Source: G965205255 sp965205255
GTDB lineage: Bacteria; Pseudomonadota; Gammaproteobacteria; Pseudomonadales; Endozoicomonadaceae
Assembly (NCBI GenBank): GCA_965205255.1
Contig: OZ242051.1
Span: 2,666,001-2,730,000, forward strand
DNA length: 64,000 nt
Reading direction: 5' to 3'
A program made the position numbers and the translations under genes. Shown here piece by piece: positions 19,145-27,482 of the stretch. The notes below the pieces were generated by a model. The model saw only the letters and a program-made list of their open reading frames with translations. It did no database searches and had not been told where the DNA came from. Each line of letters opens with the position of its first letter. Position 1 is the first letter of the stretch.

Positions 19145-19765
19145 GTGAAAAGTGACGTATTTAGTGGTCATGTAGAATTACTTGATGAAAAAGAAATTTA
19201 TAAAGGGTTTCTTACTGTCAAGGAGTTAACATTAAGACATTCCTTGTTTAAAGGGGGGTGGAGTCCAGCTCTTAAGCGTGAAGTAGTTCACTCCAGTCGG
19301 GTCGTTGCTGTATTAATGTTTGACCCCGTTGCAGATAAAGTGTTGCTGGTAGAGCAATTTCGGCCAGGTGTTTTTTCTGCAGGTGAGCCAGGGTGGGTGT
19401 TGGAAGTTGTTGCAGGGCGTGTAGATAAAAATGAATCGTTGGAAGATGCTGCCAAGCGTGAGACTTTGGAAGAGACAGGGTGTTGTGTAAATGAGTTGTT
19501 GCTTATTGCAGACTTTTTTTCCTCAACCAGTGGTTGTGATGAAAAAGTTAAACTCTACTGTGGTTTATTTGAAAGTAAAGATTCAGATAGTATGCTCTGT
19601 GGTGTTGCTTGTGAAGCTGAAGATATTTGTACTCATTTATATAGTACAAGAAGTTTGATTGAAGAATTGGATGCAGGTAATATCAATAATGCAACATCTG
19701 TAATTGCTCTGCAGTGGTTAAAATTAAATCACTCTAGGTTGGTTTCTGAGCACACAAAAAACTAG
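19145..19765 (+). CDS. nudF: ADP-ribose pyrophosphatase (Nudix hydrolase)
   Basis: A Nudix hydrolase of the ADP-ribose pyrophosphatase group, cleaving ADP-ribose to AMP and ribose 5-phosphate. The Nudix box is at 91-113 (GRVDKNESLEDAAKRETLEE followed by TGC) with the expected Gly, Glu, Arg-Glu and Glu-Glu positions. The preceding QFRPGVF and the length of 206 residues fit NudF. The start is GTG at 19145 behind a strong AGGAGG with 5-base spacing; the ATG at 19140 is out of frame. The substrate is inferred from family resemblance. Confidence 0.87.
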   Translation: MKSDVFSGHVELLDEKEIYKGFLTVKELTLRHSLFKGGWSPALKREVVHSSRVVAVLMFDPVADKVLLVEQFRPGVFSAGEPGWVLEVVAGRVDKNESLEDAAKRETLEETGCCVNELLLIADFFSSTSGCDEKVKLYCGLFESKDSDSMLCGVACEAEDICTHLYSTRSLIEELDAGNINNATSVIALQWLKLNHSRLVSEHTKN

Positions 19766-20039
19766 ATATATATAGTCGTATAATATCAGGATAGTTGTCT
19801 CGGAAACTAATTATTATACTGTTATTTTTATACAATCAGATTTCAGTATTATTTTCGGCATACATATCTCAATTATTTAGAAGCAAGTTGTTTTAAACGA
19901 ATGGCTATGACCTCTTTGATGATCTGCGATTTTTATTGATGTTGCATATATTGAATACTTTCAACAGTTTTGAGCCATTGCTTTACATGAGTATTATCTG
20001 TTAGTTCAACAACACGAAGGATGTTTTGGTCCACTCTTA

Positions 20040-20251
20040 CCAGACACTTGTTTCAGAGAATTTTCATCCTCAGTCAGTGCTTTTCCATTGAGCTGACCCT
20101 CAACTTTATCTTTCCATTTGTACAGCATATTGCTTGCTATACCCAGTGATTTTGCCACTTCTCGCACTGAAGAACCTTATTCCCGCACCAAAGCTCCTGC
20201 GTCTTCTTTAAATTCATTTGGATACGGCTTATAAGCATGTTTCTAATTCAT
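20040..20251 (-). pseudogene. IS3-family OrfA relic
   Basis: From the ATG at 20251 the frame reads KHAYKPYPNEFKEDAGALVRE, then VREVAKSLGIASNMLYKWKD and LTEDENSLKQVSG. This is the helix-turn-helix N-terminus of IS3/IS911 OrfA. Two in-frame stops (codon 3 and after LVRE) and the lack of OrfB show it is dead. The remainder of 19766-20341 shows no gene. Confidence 0.8.
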
Positions 20252-20341
20252 GTTAAACACCTTCATTGATTAACAAATATTGACTCTCAGTGTAAGTGTT
20301 TGATTCCATTAGACCAGAACACGCCATGATAAACAAGATGC

Positions 20342-21310
20342 TCAGGTCAAATCTTTAAGAATGTATTTATTGTGCTCAAAGCCACAAACTTTAGAAAGTG
20401 CTTTTAATTTTGGTGCGCCGGCAGGGTCTTTTTCCATGTAGATAATCAGATTCACTACTTCAGTGATAAGATGGTGAGGTCTGTGATTTTTAGCCTCCAT
20501 TGATAAGTCTTCTAACCGGCGAAGTGCTCCAAGGGGGTTGTTTGCATGAAGAGTGGCTATTCCTCCGCCGTGGCCAGTATTCCAGGCTTTTAAAAGATCT
20601 AATGCAGAACCATCGCGAACTTCACCGATAATAATTCTGTCAGGTCGCATTCTTAGTGTGCCTGCAAGACAATCTCGCATAGTGAAGTCTTTATTTGTAA
20701 GTAAGCTTACATGATCTTTAGAGTTGATATGTAGTTCTGGTGTATCTTCAATGATAATGATGCGCTCATGATATTGTTCAACTTCATGTAGTAAAGTATT
20801 TGTCAAAGTGGTCTTACCAGAACCTGTACCACCGCAAACAATTATATTTTTTTTATCTCGTATAGCTTCAGTGATAATCAACACTTGGTAAGGGGTTATA
20901 GACTCTTGCCTTATCCAGTCGTCCAGTGTTAACGGAATGGTTGCCTGTTTTCGGATACAAAAAGTAGGTTGTGAGGTTATAGGGGGTAGCCAGCCCTGAA
21001 ATCGGGCCTGATACCGCTCAATTGTTCCTGATAAAATAGGATTGGCTTTAGTGACAGTTTTGTTGTTTAAACTTGCTACTACTGTAATAATGCGTCTGGC
21101 CTGAGTAGCAGAGCAATTATAATCTGTAGCTTTTTTTCCATCAGTATGGGTTTCAATCCAGAGAAGACCGTCAGGATTAAGCATAATTTCTTTCACATTA
21201 TCTTGTTGTAGATAGTGAGTGATTTCTGGGCCAAGACTTATCTCAAGAAGCGCCTCTCGTTTTTTTGCTGAGCTTTCGGTGTCTTCAAAAGGATGATGCG
21301 TTTTCGTCAT
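20342..21310 (-). CDS. trbB: TrbB/VirB11-type conjugation ATPase
   Basis: A 322-residue secretion ATPase that would power pilus assembly or DNA transfer at the cytoplasmic face of a type IV secretion system. Walker A is GGTGSGKTT (residues 160-168). The Asp-rich IIIIEDTPELHI box, MRPDRIIIGEVRDG (Walker B) and HGGGIATLHANNP (His box) are all intact. The length and the GTIERYQARFQGWLPP segment fit TrbB better than Ti-plasmid VirB11. Its ATG touches the stop of the TrbL-like gene (TAA-ATG), so the two are probably translationally coupled. No trbC-J genes follow; an IS3 relic does. Confidence 0.9.
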   Translation of the reverse strand: MTKTHHPFEDTESSAKKREALLEISLGPEITHYLQQDNVKEIMLNPDGLLWIETHTDGKKATDYNCSATQARRIITVVASLNNKTVTKANPILSGTIERYQARFQGWLPPITSQPTFCIRKQATIPLTLDDWIRQESITPYQVLIITEAIRDKKNIIVCGGTGSGKTTLTNTLLHEVEQYHERIIIIEDTPELHINSKDHVSLLTNKDFTMRDCLAGTLRMRPDRIIIGEVRDGSALDLLKAWNTGHGGGIATLHANNPLGALRRLEDLSMEAKNHRPHHLITEVVNLIIYMEKDPAGAPKLKALSKVCGFEHNKYILKDLT

Positions 21311-22675
21311 TTACTTTTCACTATTTTCGATAGCTTTATGAAAGTTATGTCGTAGTTTTGCCGCTCTTTCTTTTGTAAACTGTCTCTGTGTAAAGCTTGA
21401 GTGTTTGCGAACAGAGTCAGCCTTTGCAGAATTTGAGCTTCTGTTATTATCTTTTAATCCTGTTTGTGTAGCATGTGCATTAACCGTAATATTTGGCTGG
21501 TTCACCTTAATAGAGTTTGTTTTATCAAACTGACTTGGTGTAGGCTGAGTTACGTTAGATGCTTGTTGTGCCAGCGCTGTAGTCGTTACAGGTGGTGTAT
21601 TGTAAGCCTGTAGAGGTGACATAGTCTGACTATTTGCGGATGCAATTATAGCATTATTAGTGGATATTGGCGCATTTTCTTTTGGCAAATCCGGAATGGT
21701 TATTGTACCAACCCGCTGACTAATTTCTTTTGGAATAAACCAACACAAACACAGGCCAAGCAGAGAAATAAGAAAGTTAACGAGAGTTATCGGGTTTGTC
21801 GGTTTTACCGGAGGAGCCTGCATAGTGTTATAGTGGTTATATATTTGTGGATTATGTACAGGCACAGGCATAGATTGAGAAGTAGAGTTAAATAAATCAG
21901 GCATTGATTGTTCAAGTTTGGATACAAATATACTGAATAAAATAAAAATTAGTGTGAATGTGAGCAATCTTATTCCTGCACCAATAAATTTGCTGAATGC
22001 AGCATTAAAAAACCCGGCAGTAATGCTGATTTGCCCAAAGGGACTAAGTAATAGAGAAATAAGTGCAGTAAAGTAAAAATATACAACATAAATAATGGCT
22101 ACAATAGCTGTTAGAGATAAGACAACAGTTTGCCCTAGTTTTAGTATTGAATCTGCCGAAAAACCAGAGTTTTGTTGCATGCCTGGCATGTAAGGATATC
22201 CAGGTTGAGGCATGGTTTGAGGCATGGTTTGAGGCATGGTTTGAGGGAGCTGTTGTGATGTAGAAGAGTTGCTGAAAATTTGAGACAATCCTTTTGTTAC
22301 ATAATTATCTGGTTGCTTAAAATCCCATAAGGAGGAAAGTTTAAAAGTATCAGTTTGACCGACAATATTATCGGTATTTATTTTTGTATGGTTGACGATA
22401 TAAGCAACGCTATTTGATATGAGTTGAAATATATCACCAAAGTGAAGTACTAGATAAAAGAAGATGCTGATTTTGAATAGCCGAGTCAGGAGAGTAAAAA
22501 TAGTAGTGCTGCCTGAAACGGCAATTAGTAACCCGATAATTACCAGTTCAATAGTGGCAATGCCATAAAATATGCCAGAAGCATAACCTGAAAAGAGATG
22601 AAAATCACTTCCGAGGTTTTTTAGAAAAACTTCCTGAAAAAGTTTTGTGAACTGAGTAAAAAATTGATCCTGCAT
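21311..22675 (-). CDS. trbL: TrbL/VirB6-like conjugation membrane protein
   Basis: A 454-residue polytopic protein. Hydrophobic segments lie near 40-68, 75-105, 175-225, 235-265 and 305-325, the pattern of the TrbL/VirB6 channel component. A Pro/Met/Gln-rich loop with the repeated unit QTMP (encoded near 22200-22245) and a long Thr/Asn/Gln-rich hydrophilic tail (from about 335) are not conserved family features. Assignment rests on topology plus direct linkage to trbB, not on a strong motif. It has only a poor ribosome site. Confidence 0.72.
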   Translation of the reverse strand: MQDQFFTQFTKLFQEVFLKNLGSDFHLFSGYASGIFYGIATIELVIIGLLIAVSGSTTIFTLLTRLFKISIFFYLVLHFGDIFQLISNSVAYIVNHTKINTDNIVGQTDTFKLSSLWDFKQPDNYVTKGLSQIFSNSSTSQQLPQTMPQTMPQTMPQPGYPYMPGMQQNSGFSADSILKLGQTVVLSLTAIVAIIYVVYFYFTALISLLLSPFGQISITAGFFNAAFSKFIGAGIRLLTFTLIFILFSIFVSKLEQSMPDLFNSTSQSMPVPVHNPQIYNHYNTMQAPPVKPTNPITLVNFLISLLGLCLCWFIPKEISQRVGTITIPDLPKENAPISTNNAIIASANSQTMSPLQAYNTPPVTTTALAQQASNVTQPTPSQFDKTNSIKVNQPNITVNAHATQTGLKDNNRSSNSAKADSVRKHSSFTQRQFTKERAAKLRHNFHKAIENSEK

Positions 22676-22844
22676 AATTGTTAAGGTGTTTTCTCTTGTA
22701 GAGTGTGTGATATTGTATAAAAAAAAAGCGAAATGGGAAAGTTATTATGTTATTTCCTGTTTCTGATCACTGTTATGGAACTGTTCAAATCTACCCCAAG
22801 AACGAAAATTTGGTGATAATTTAGACTGGCAAATATTGAACTAA

Positions 22845-23168
22845 TGCTGTACAAAAAGAAGATAATTGAGCTGGCGATGAATAGTTCAGGGCCGTAGAAT
22901 ATTACACGTGTTCTTAAAATTTGAAGATTAGTATCAATTGTGTGTCCACATCCTTAAAAAATATAGCGTCCAAACAGGTTAATACCACTTTAAAAGATAC
23001 GAAAGATATATTATTGGGAAGCGGTACACTCAGAAAAAAATTGAGTGACGTAATTTTAATTCAAGAATGAGGATTAAAAGACTGGTTAGAAAAGCCCTCT
23101 ATTTTTCCAAGTCATAGGAGCTTAGCGACAATGTCATTGGAGTGGATATTGAACGATATGAATTTTGA
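22845..23168 (+). pseudogene. IS1-family transposase relic, copy 1
   Basis: Fragments of InsA (KKIIELAMNSSG, then TRVLKI) are followed, after an internal deletion, by the InsB C-terminus: ERYIIGKRYTQKKIE, RNFNSRMRIKRLVRKALYFS, and ELSDNVIGVDIERYEF. In-frame stops interrupt both parts. The order and spacing match IS1 transposases. Confidence 0.82.
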
Positions 23169-23414
23169 ATCATTTACAAGTCTCAGTTGCAATCGCGTTT
23201 TAAAGCTTTATTTATGTTGATTTCAGGTTAACAGCAAGTCATACAAGTATGTTCATAACAGTAGTTGGAAAAAGGTGTTGGTACTGGCGCAATTAGCAAA
23301 TAGAAGAAAGAAATAGCTTTATGATTTAGTGCATGAAGTGTGATGCAAAAAGGTTGTGTGGAAAAAAGGAATTTTGTAATATTTGCGGAGTAAAATATGA
23401 TTGAAAAGTCGATT

Positions 23415-24590
23415 TCAGGAGAGATTATTGCTTTTGAGTGTTTCATTGTATTTAAGTATAATAGGCTTTAGAACAGACTTTTTCCAAGTTGGAATGTTTG
23501 CTGGTATTTCAAAGTGCCCTGTGTTTTCGTAGTTTAGGATAATCATTTTCGCTAGTTTTTTTTGATTCATTATAGCAACGCTAATATCAGCCTCCTTACA
23601 AATATCATTACAATAATCTTTTACATCTTTAAAAAATTTTTCTTTTTCTGGGAAATCCAGCCTATAGACAGTAGAAAATTCAGGACACTTTTGTTCTTTA
23701 GCCAGGGTTATCAAGTCAATGAGCGTTTGCCCGTATTGGCGAATAATTTCGGGTTTCATTCCAGATATGAATTGAAAGTGGTAGAGTTTTTTTGGCTGTT
23801 GACGAGATATATTTAATAACAGCTCGTTACTGAGCGCTTTGTTTCTTGGAATATCTTTCTGGCGGATATATTTTTCCCTCCAAGCATAAAGAGCGTTTAA
23901 TACTTGCTGCTGCTTGGGATGAAGCCGTTTATTCAGATGAACATACTTCCATGCGCCTTCATGTTTTTTTTCCAGGGAGTATTGTTGAATCATGTATTTT
24001 GTTTCCTCTTCGCACCAAAGTAGCTTGTCTTTGTGGCTTGTTTCCATCAAATTGAGAAGTTTTTTGTGTAGTGCAGGAAGATAGCAAACATCAAGTGCTG
24101 CGTAATTAATTTGTTCTTCCGATAACGGGCGTTTTAACCAGTCAGAGCATGTTTGATCTTTTCGTATATGCTTTCCCAGTAACTGGTGAACTAGACGTTG
24201 ATAACTTGATGGATAGTTAATATTGCAAAAACCAGAGGCTAACTGTGTATCAAATAGTGGGGTAGGTGTAGCACCGGTCAAGAGCCTGAATACTTCAAAG
24301 TCTTCCTGTGGTGCGTGCATTATTTTTAAAACAAGAGGCGAGATAATAAGTTTTGTTAGAGGCTGCCAGTTTGTTATTGATAACGGATCGATAAGGTAAA
24401 TTGTATTTCCATCGTATATTTGTATAAGTGCAGGTCGAGGAAAAAAAGTTCGATGACGTATAAATTCTGTATCAATGGCAAGCCAGGAATGATTTTCCCA
24501 ATCATGAAAATTGTCGTGTAATTGTTGATTGCCAGAAATCCATAACACAGTACAATGACTGTTCATTAATGTAAATGAAATGTTCTTCAT
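23415..24590 (-). CDS. rnd: ribonuclease D
   Basis: A 3'-5' exoribonuclease of the DEDD family that trims tRNA and other stable RNA 3' ends. The exonuclease motifs are WLAIDTEFIRH (Exo I), MHAPQEDFEV (Exo II) and INYAALDVCYLPAL (Exo III with the catalytic Tyr). An HRDC domain follows near 215-290 (LNALYAWREKYIRQKDIPRN) with a less conserved second half. The length of 391 residues is near the usual 375. It starts 10 bp after terC on the same strand, suggesting co-transcription. Confidence 0.95.
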   Translation of the reverse strand: MKNISFTLMNSHCTVLWISGNQQLHDNFHDWENHSWLAIDTEFIRHRTFFPRPALIQIYDGNTIYLIDPLSITNWQPLTKLIISPLVLKIMHAPQEDFEVFRLLTGATPTPLFDTQLASGFCNINYPSSYQRLVHQLLGKHIRKDQTCSDWLKRPLSEEQINYAALDVCYLPALHKKLLNLMETSHKDKLLWCEEETKYMIQQYSLEKKHEGAWKYVHLNKRLHPKQQQVLNALYAWREKYIRQKDIPRNKALSNELLLNISRQQPKKLYHFQFISGMKPEIIRQYGQTLIDLITLAKEQKCPEFSTVYRLDFPEKEKFFKDVKDYCNDICKEADISVAIMNQKKLAKMIILNYENTGHFEIPANIPTWKKSVLKPIILKYNETLKSNNLS

Positions 24591-24600
24591 ATGACGAAAG

Positions 24601-25314
24601 CTAGCAAGCCCTCTTTCTCATGCGAATATTTAAACACTCTACACCCAATGAAAATGCCATGGCAAAATAAATATACCCTTTAGGTATGTGAAATTGTAAT
24701 CCTTCAGCAATTAGTGTAATACCAATCAGGAGAAGGAAGCTAAGTGCCAGCATTTTTATGGTGGGGTGTTTTTCAACGAAATTACTGGTATGTTTGGCTG
24801 CAAAAAGCATAACGAGTACAGAAATCACAATGGCAATAATCATAACTTCAGTATGATCAGCCATTCCTACAGCAGTGATCACAGAATCCAGAGAAAATAC
24901 TATATCTATAATAGAAATCTGAATCAACGTCATAATAAACCCTGGCGTTACTTTTTTTGCCGATTCCTCGCCATTGTGATTTTCAGAGCTGGCATTGTGA
25001 ATTTCATGAGTACTTTTAGCAAGTAAAAAGAAGCCACCAAAGATTAATATAAGATCTCTTCCTGAAAAACTGTATTCGCTAATATGAATAAAAGGGGTTT
25101 TAAGTCGCATGACCCATGTAATAGATAAAAGCAAGAGAATTCGGGTAAGCATAGCAAATAGCAGGCCTAGCGACCGTGCTTTATCACGCTGCGCTAATGG
25201 TAGTCTTCCAGCAAGAAGCGTGATAAAAATAATATTATCAATACCCAGTATAATTTCCATAGACGTCAGGGTTATTAAAGCTATCCATGCTTCAGGATCA
25301 GTTAACCAGTTCAT
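24601..25314 (-). CDS. TerC/YgdQ-family integral membrane protein
   Basis: A 237-residue inner-membrane protein of the TerC family with about seven helices. The family signatures are EIILGIDNIIFITLLAGRLP in the first third and DIVFSLDSVITAVGMADH in the middle, each supplying conserved acidic residues in membrane segments. There is no CBS or CorC extension, so it is the short YgdQ-like form. TerC proteins have been linked to tellurite resistance and metal export; the function here is not shown. It is upstream of rnd. Confidence 0.9.
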   Translation of the reverse strand: MNWLTDPEAWIALITLTSMEIILGIDNIIFITLLAGRLPLAQRDKARSLGLLFAMLTRILLLLSITWVMRLKTPFIHISEYSFSGRDLILIFGGFFLLAKSTHEIHNASSENHNGEESAKKVTPGFIMTLIQISIIDIVFSLDSVITAVGMADHTEVMIIAIVISVLVMLFAAKHTSNFVEKHPTIKMLALSFLLLIGITLIAEGLQFHIPKGYIYFAMAFSLGVECLNIRMRKRAC

Positions 25315-25423
25315 ATATGCCTGTGTATATTTATTCTGCAGGGCCAGCTATTGAGCCCTGAAATATGATGGTTGTCAGAGTAAGGTAAGTTTATCTTAAT
25401 AGTCAGACAATAGCTATCAGAAA

Positions 25424-26713
25424 TTATCGTTGATCAATCTCCGTGTAATTTCTTAAATTATGTCCGGTATAAAGCTGGCGGGGGCGACTTATGCGATAAC
25501 CTTCTGTAATCATTTCATTCCATTGAGCTATCCAACCGGGAATTCTTCCCGTAGCAAAAATAACAGTTAGCATATCTGAAGGTATACCGATGGCTTTTAA
25601 TATTATTCCTGAATAAAAATCTACGTTAGGATATAGTTTTCGTTTTATAAAATAATCGTTTTCTCGGGCTATTTTTTCAAGTTTTAGTGCAATTTTAAAA
25701 AGAGGGTCGTTTTCCAGTCCCAGCACTTCCATCACATCTGAGCAGGTTTTCTTCATAACTTTGGCGCGGGGGTCAAAGTTCTTGTAAACACGATGACCAA
25801 AGCCCATCAGGCGAAAAGGATCATTTTTATCCTGCGCCTTCTTAATATATTTTTCAATATTATTTTCATCTCCTATCATTTCAAGCATGCGAAGTACAGC
25901 TTCATTAGCACCACCATGTGCAGGTCCCCACAGCGCTGCAATGCCTGATGCTATAGCCATATACGGGCTGGTTCCCGTTGATCCTGTCATCCTGACTGAG
26001 GAGGTCGATGCGTTTTGTTCGTGGTCTGCGTGCAGCAGGAATATCCGATCCATTGCTTTTGCTAATACATGATTAATGTTGCATTTCTCATCTGATGTGG
26101 AAAACATCATATGTAAAAAGTTTTCAGTGTAGGATAAATCCTGCAGTGGCTGAATAAGTGGCAGTTTTTGGTGGTGACGATTAATCATTGCGGCAAGTAC
26201 TGGTGCTTGAGCGATCAGCAGCTCTGCTACCTGGCTTCTGTTTTTTTCATCAGCGATATCTATAGTATTATGGTATTTGCCTGCAAGTACAGACATAAGG
26301 CCGCATAGCATTGCCATTGGGTGCATATCGTTTTTAAAGCTGCTAAGTGTACTTAGTATGCAGTCATCAATTATGGTGTTTTTTTTAATATTGTGTGTGA
26401 ATTTGGTTTTTTGTTCTTTTGTAGGTAGCTCGCCATTATTAACAAGATAACACACTTCAAGAAAGTCAGATCGTTCAGCCAACTGTTCTATAGGATAGCC
26501 TCGATGTAAAAGCAGACCTTTTTCGCCATCTGTATAGGTGATTTTAGATTTGCATGAAGCTGTTGCAGAAAAGCCGGGGTCTAATGTGTAAACTCCTTTT
26601 TTACCCATTGTATTTATATCTACTACCTGATCACCCATGGTTCCTTCCAAGACTGGTAATTCCAAAGGTTGTTGATCTTCGGAAGTTATTAGTTGAGCAA
26701 ATATGTCAGCCAT
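25424..26713 (-). CDS. gltA: citrate synthase (type II)
   Basis: This enzyme condenses acetyl-CoA and oxaloacetate to start the TCA cycle. At 429 residues it matches the hexameric type II enzyme. Catalytic segments include HADHEQNAST, WGPAHGGANEAVLRML and LMGFGHRVYKNFDPRA, containing the two catalytic histidines; the catalytic aspartate lies further on in the NVDFYSG region. TAGGAGATC precedes the ATG. gltA is commonly a divergent neighbour of sdhC in this class; here 6.5 kb separate them. Confidence 0.97.
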   Translation of the reverse strand: MADIFAQLITSEDQQPLELPVLEGTMGDQVVDINTMGKKGVYTLDPGFSATASCKSKITYTDGEKGLLLHRGYPIEQLAERSDFLEVCYLVNNGELPTKEQKTKFTHNIKKNTIIDDCILSTLSSFKNDMHPMAMLCGLMSVLAGKYHNTIDIADEKNRSQVAELLIAQAPVLAAMINRHHQKLPLIQPLQDLSYTENFLHMMFSTSDEKCNINHVLAKAMDRIFLLHADHEQNASTSSVRMTGSTGTSPYMAIASGIAALWGPAHGGANEAVLRMLEMIGDENNIEKYIKKAQDKNDPFRLMGFGHRVYKNFDPRAKVMKKTCSDVMEVLGLENDPLFKIALKLEKIARENDYFIKRKLYPNVDFYSGIILKAIGIPSDMLTVIFATGRIPGWIAQWNEMITEGYRISRPRQLYTGHNLRNYTEIDQR

Positions 26714-27078
26714 GTGATCTCCTATGTTTCAAATTTTCAGCTTTTCTGCTCAGTCAGATTTGCATTCAAAAGTTTTCAGTTTGTATTGCCAAACTTAATC
26801 CAAAGTAACTATGACCTAAGCAAAATATTTTTGCATTTTACACACTATTTACGATTATGCTCAACTTTTCAGTCAGTCTATTCCACGAAAAACAGACTGC
26901 TGTATTCTTTTTAGGTGTAATTGTTCTGTTTTTGTTGTTCTTTATTTGAGTATTTTTTTGCCTAGATTAATTTTGTGTGTTCAAAAGTGTGTTATTTTTT
27001 ACTTTCACTTGAAAAGTCTTAAGTGAGAATACCCGCTAGGTTGTATCTATCACCGAAGGAACCTGCCTCAGGCATGGA

Positions 27079-27170
27079 ATATACACAAACCAGATGAAAG
27101 TGCGGGTGCTATAAAAAAATAGTCATCGTTTTTTTACTATTGTTGCATTATAACGCTCATGCTTAAATTT
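27079..27170 (-). repeat. island-flanking inverted repeat, gltA side
   Basis: About 92 bp whose reverse complement matches 32868-32961 at most positions (for example AGCATGAGCGTTATAATG against TGCATGAGCGTTATAATG). With its partner it brackets the 1624-residue gene in inverted orientation. Confidence 0.85.
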
Positions 27171-27192
27171 TAACCTCCTAACTGGCATGGGA

Positions 27193-27378
27193 TAATGCGT
27201 TTTTTGCATTTAGACTCCAGTAAAACTTGTGAAATTCTGGTTCAAATGTCTGGCAAAAGTCATGGACATCACAGAAAATACGAGCAAGCATAGTGACTTC
27301 CATGTTTTGTATTGTTGTCAGAAGTCATACTATGCATGGATGTTTATGCTTGTTGAAGATTTTTTACGTCGAACTCCG
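27193..27378 (-). pseudogene. IS982-family end fragment
   Basis: From the ATG at 27303 the frame gives MEVTMLARIFCDVHDFCQTF and FHKFYWSLNAK, closely matching the start of the transposase at 59409 (TLTCIFCDIDDFCQTF). The upstream flank also matches, ending in a degenerate terminal repeat (CGGAGTTCGACGTAAAAA). Only the transposase N-terminus remains. Confidence 0.82.
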
Positions 27379-27482
27379 GTTTTGCAAGAGAACCTGTAGC
27401 ATGTCTATTATGGTGATCTTGTATCTTCTTTATCACTTTTTACCTGCTAACTCTGTAGCAATTTAACAGTGTGATTTGAAAG

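Noticed and set aside
23228..23446. 72-codon minus-strand frame downstream of rnd
   Set aside because: Overlaps the end of rnd and contains a dispersed-repeat fragment; no sign of coding selection.
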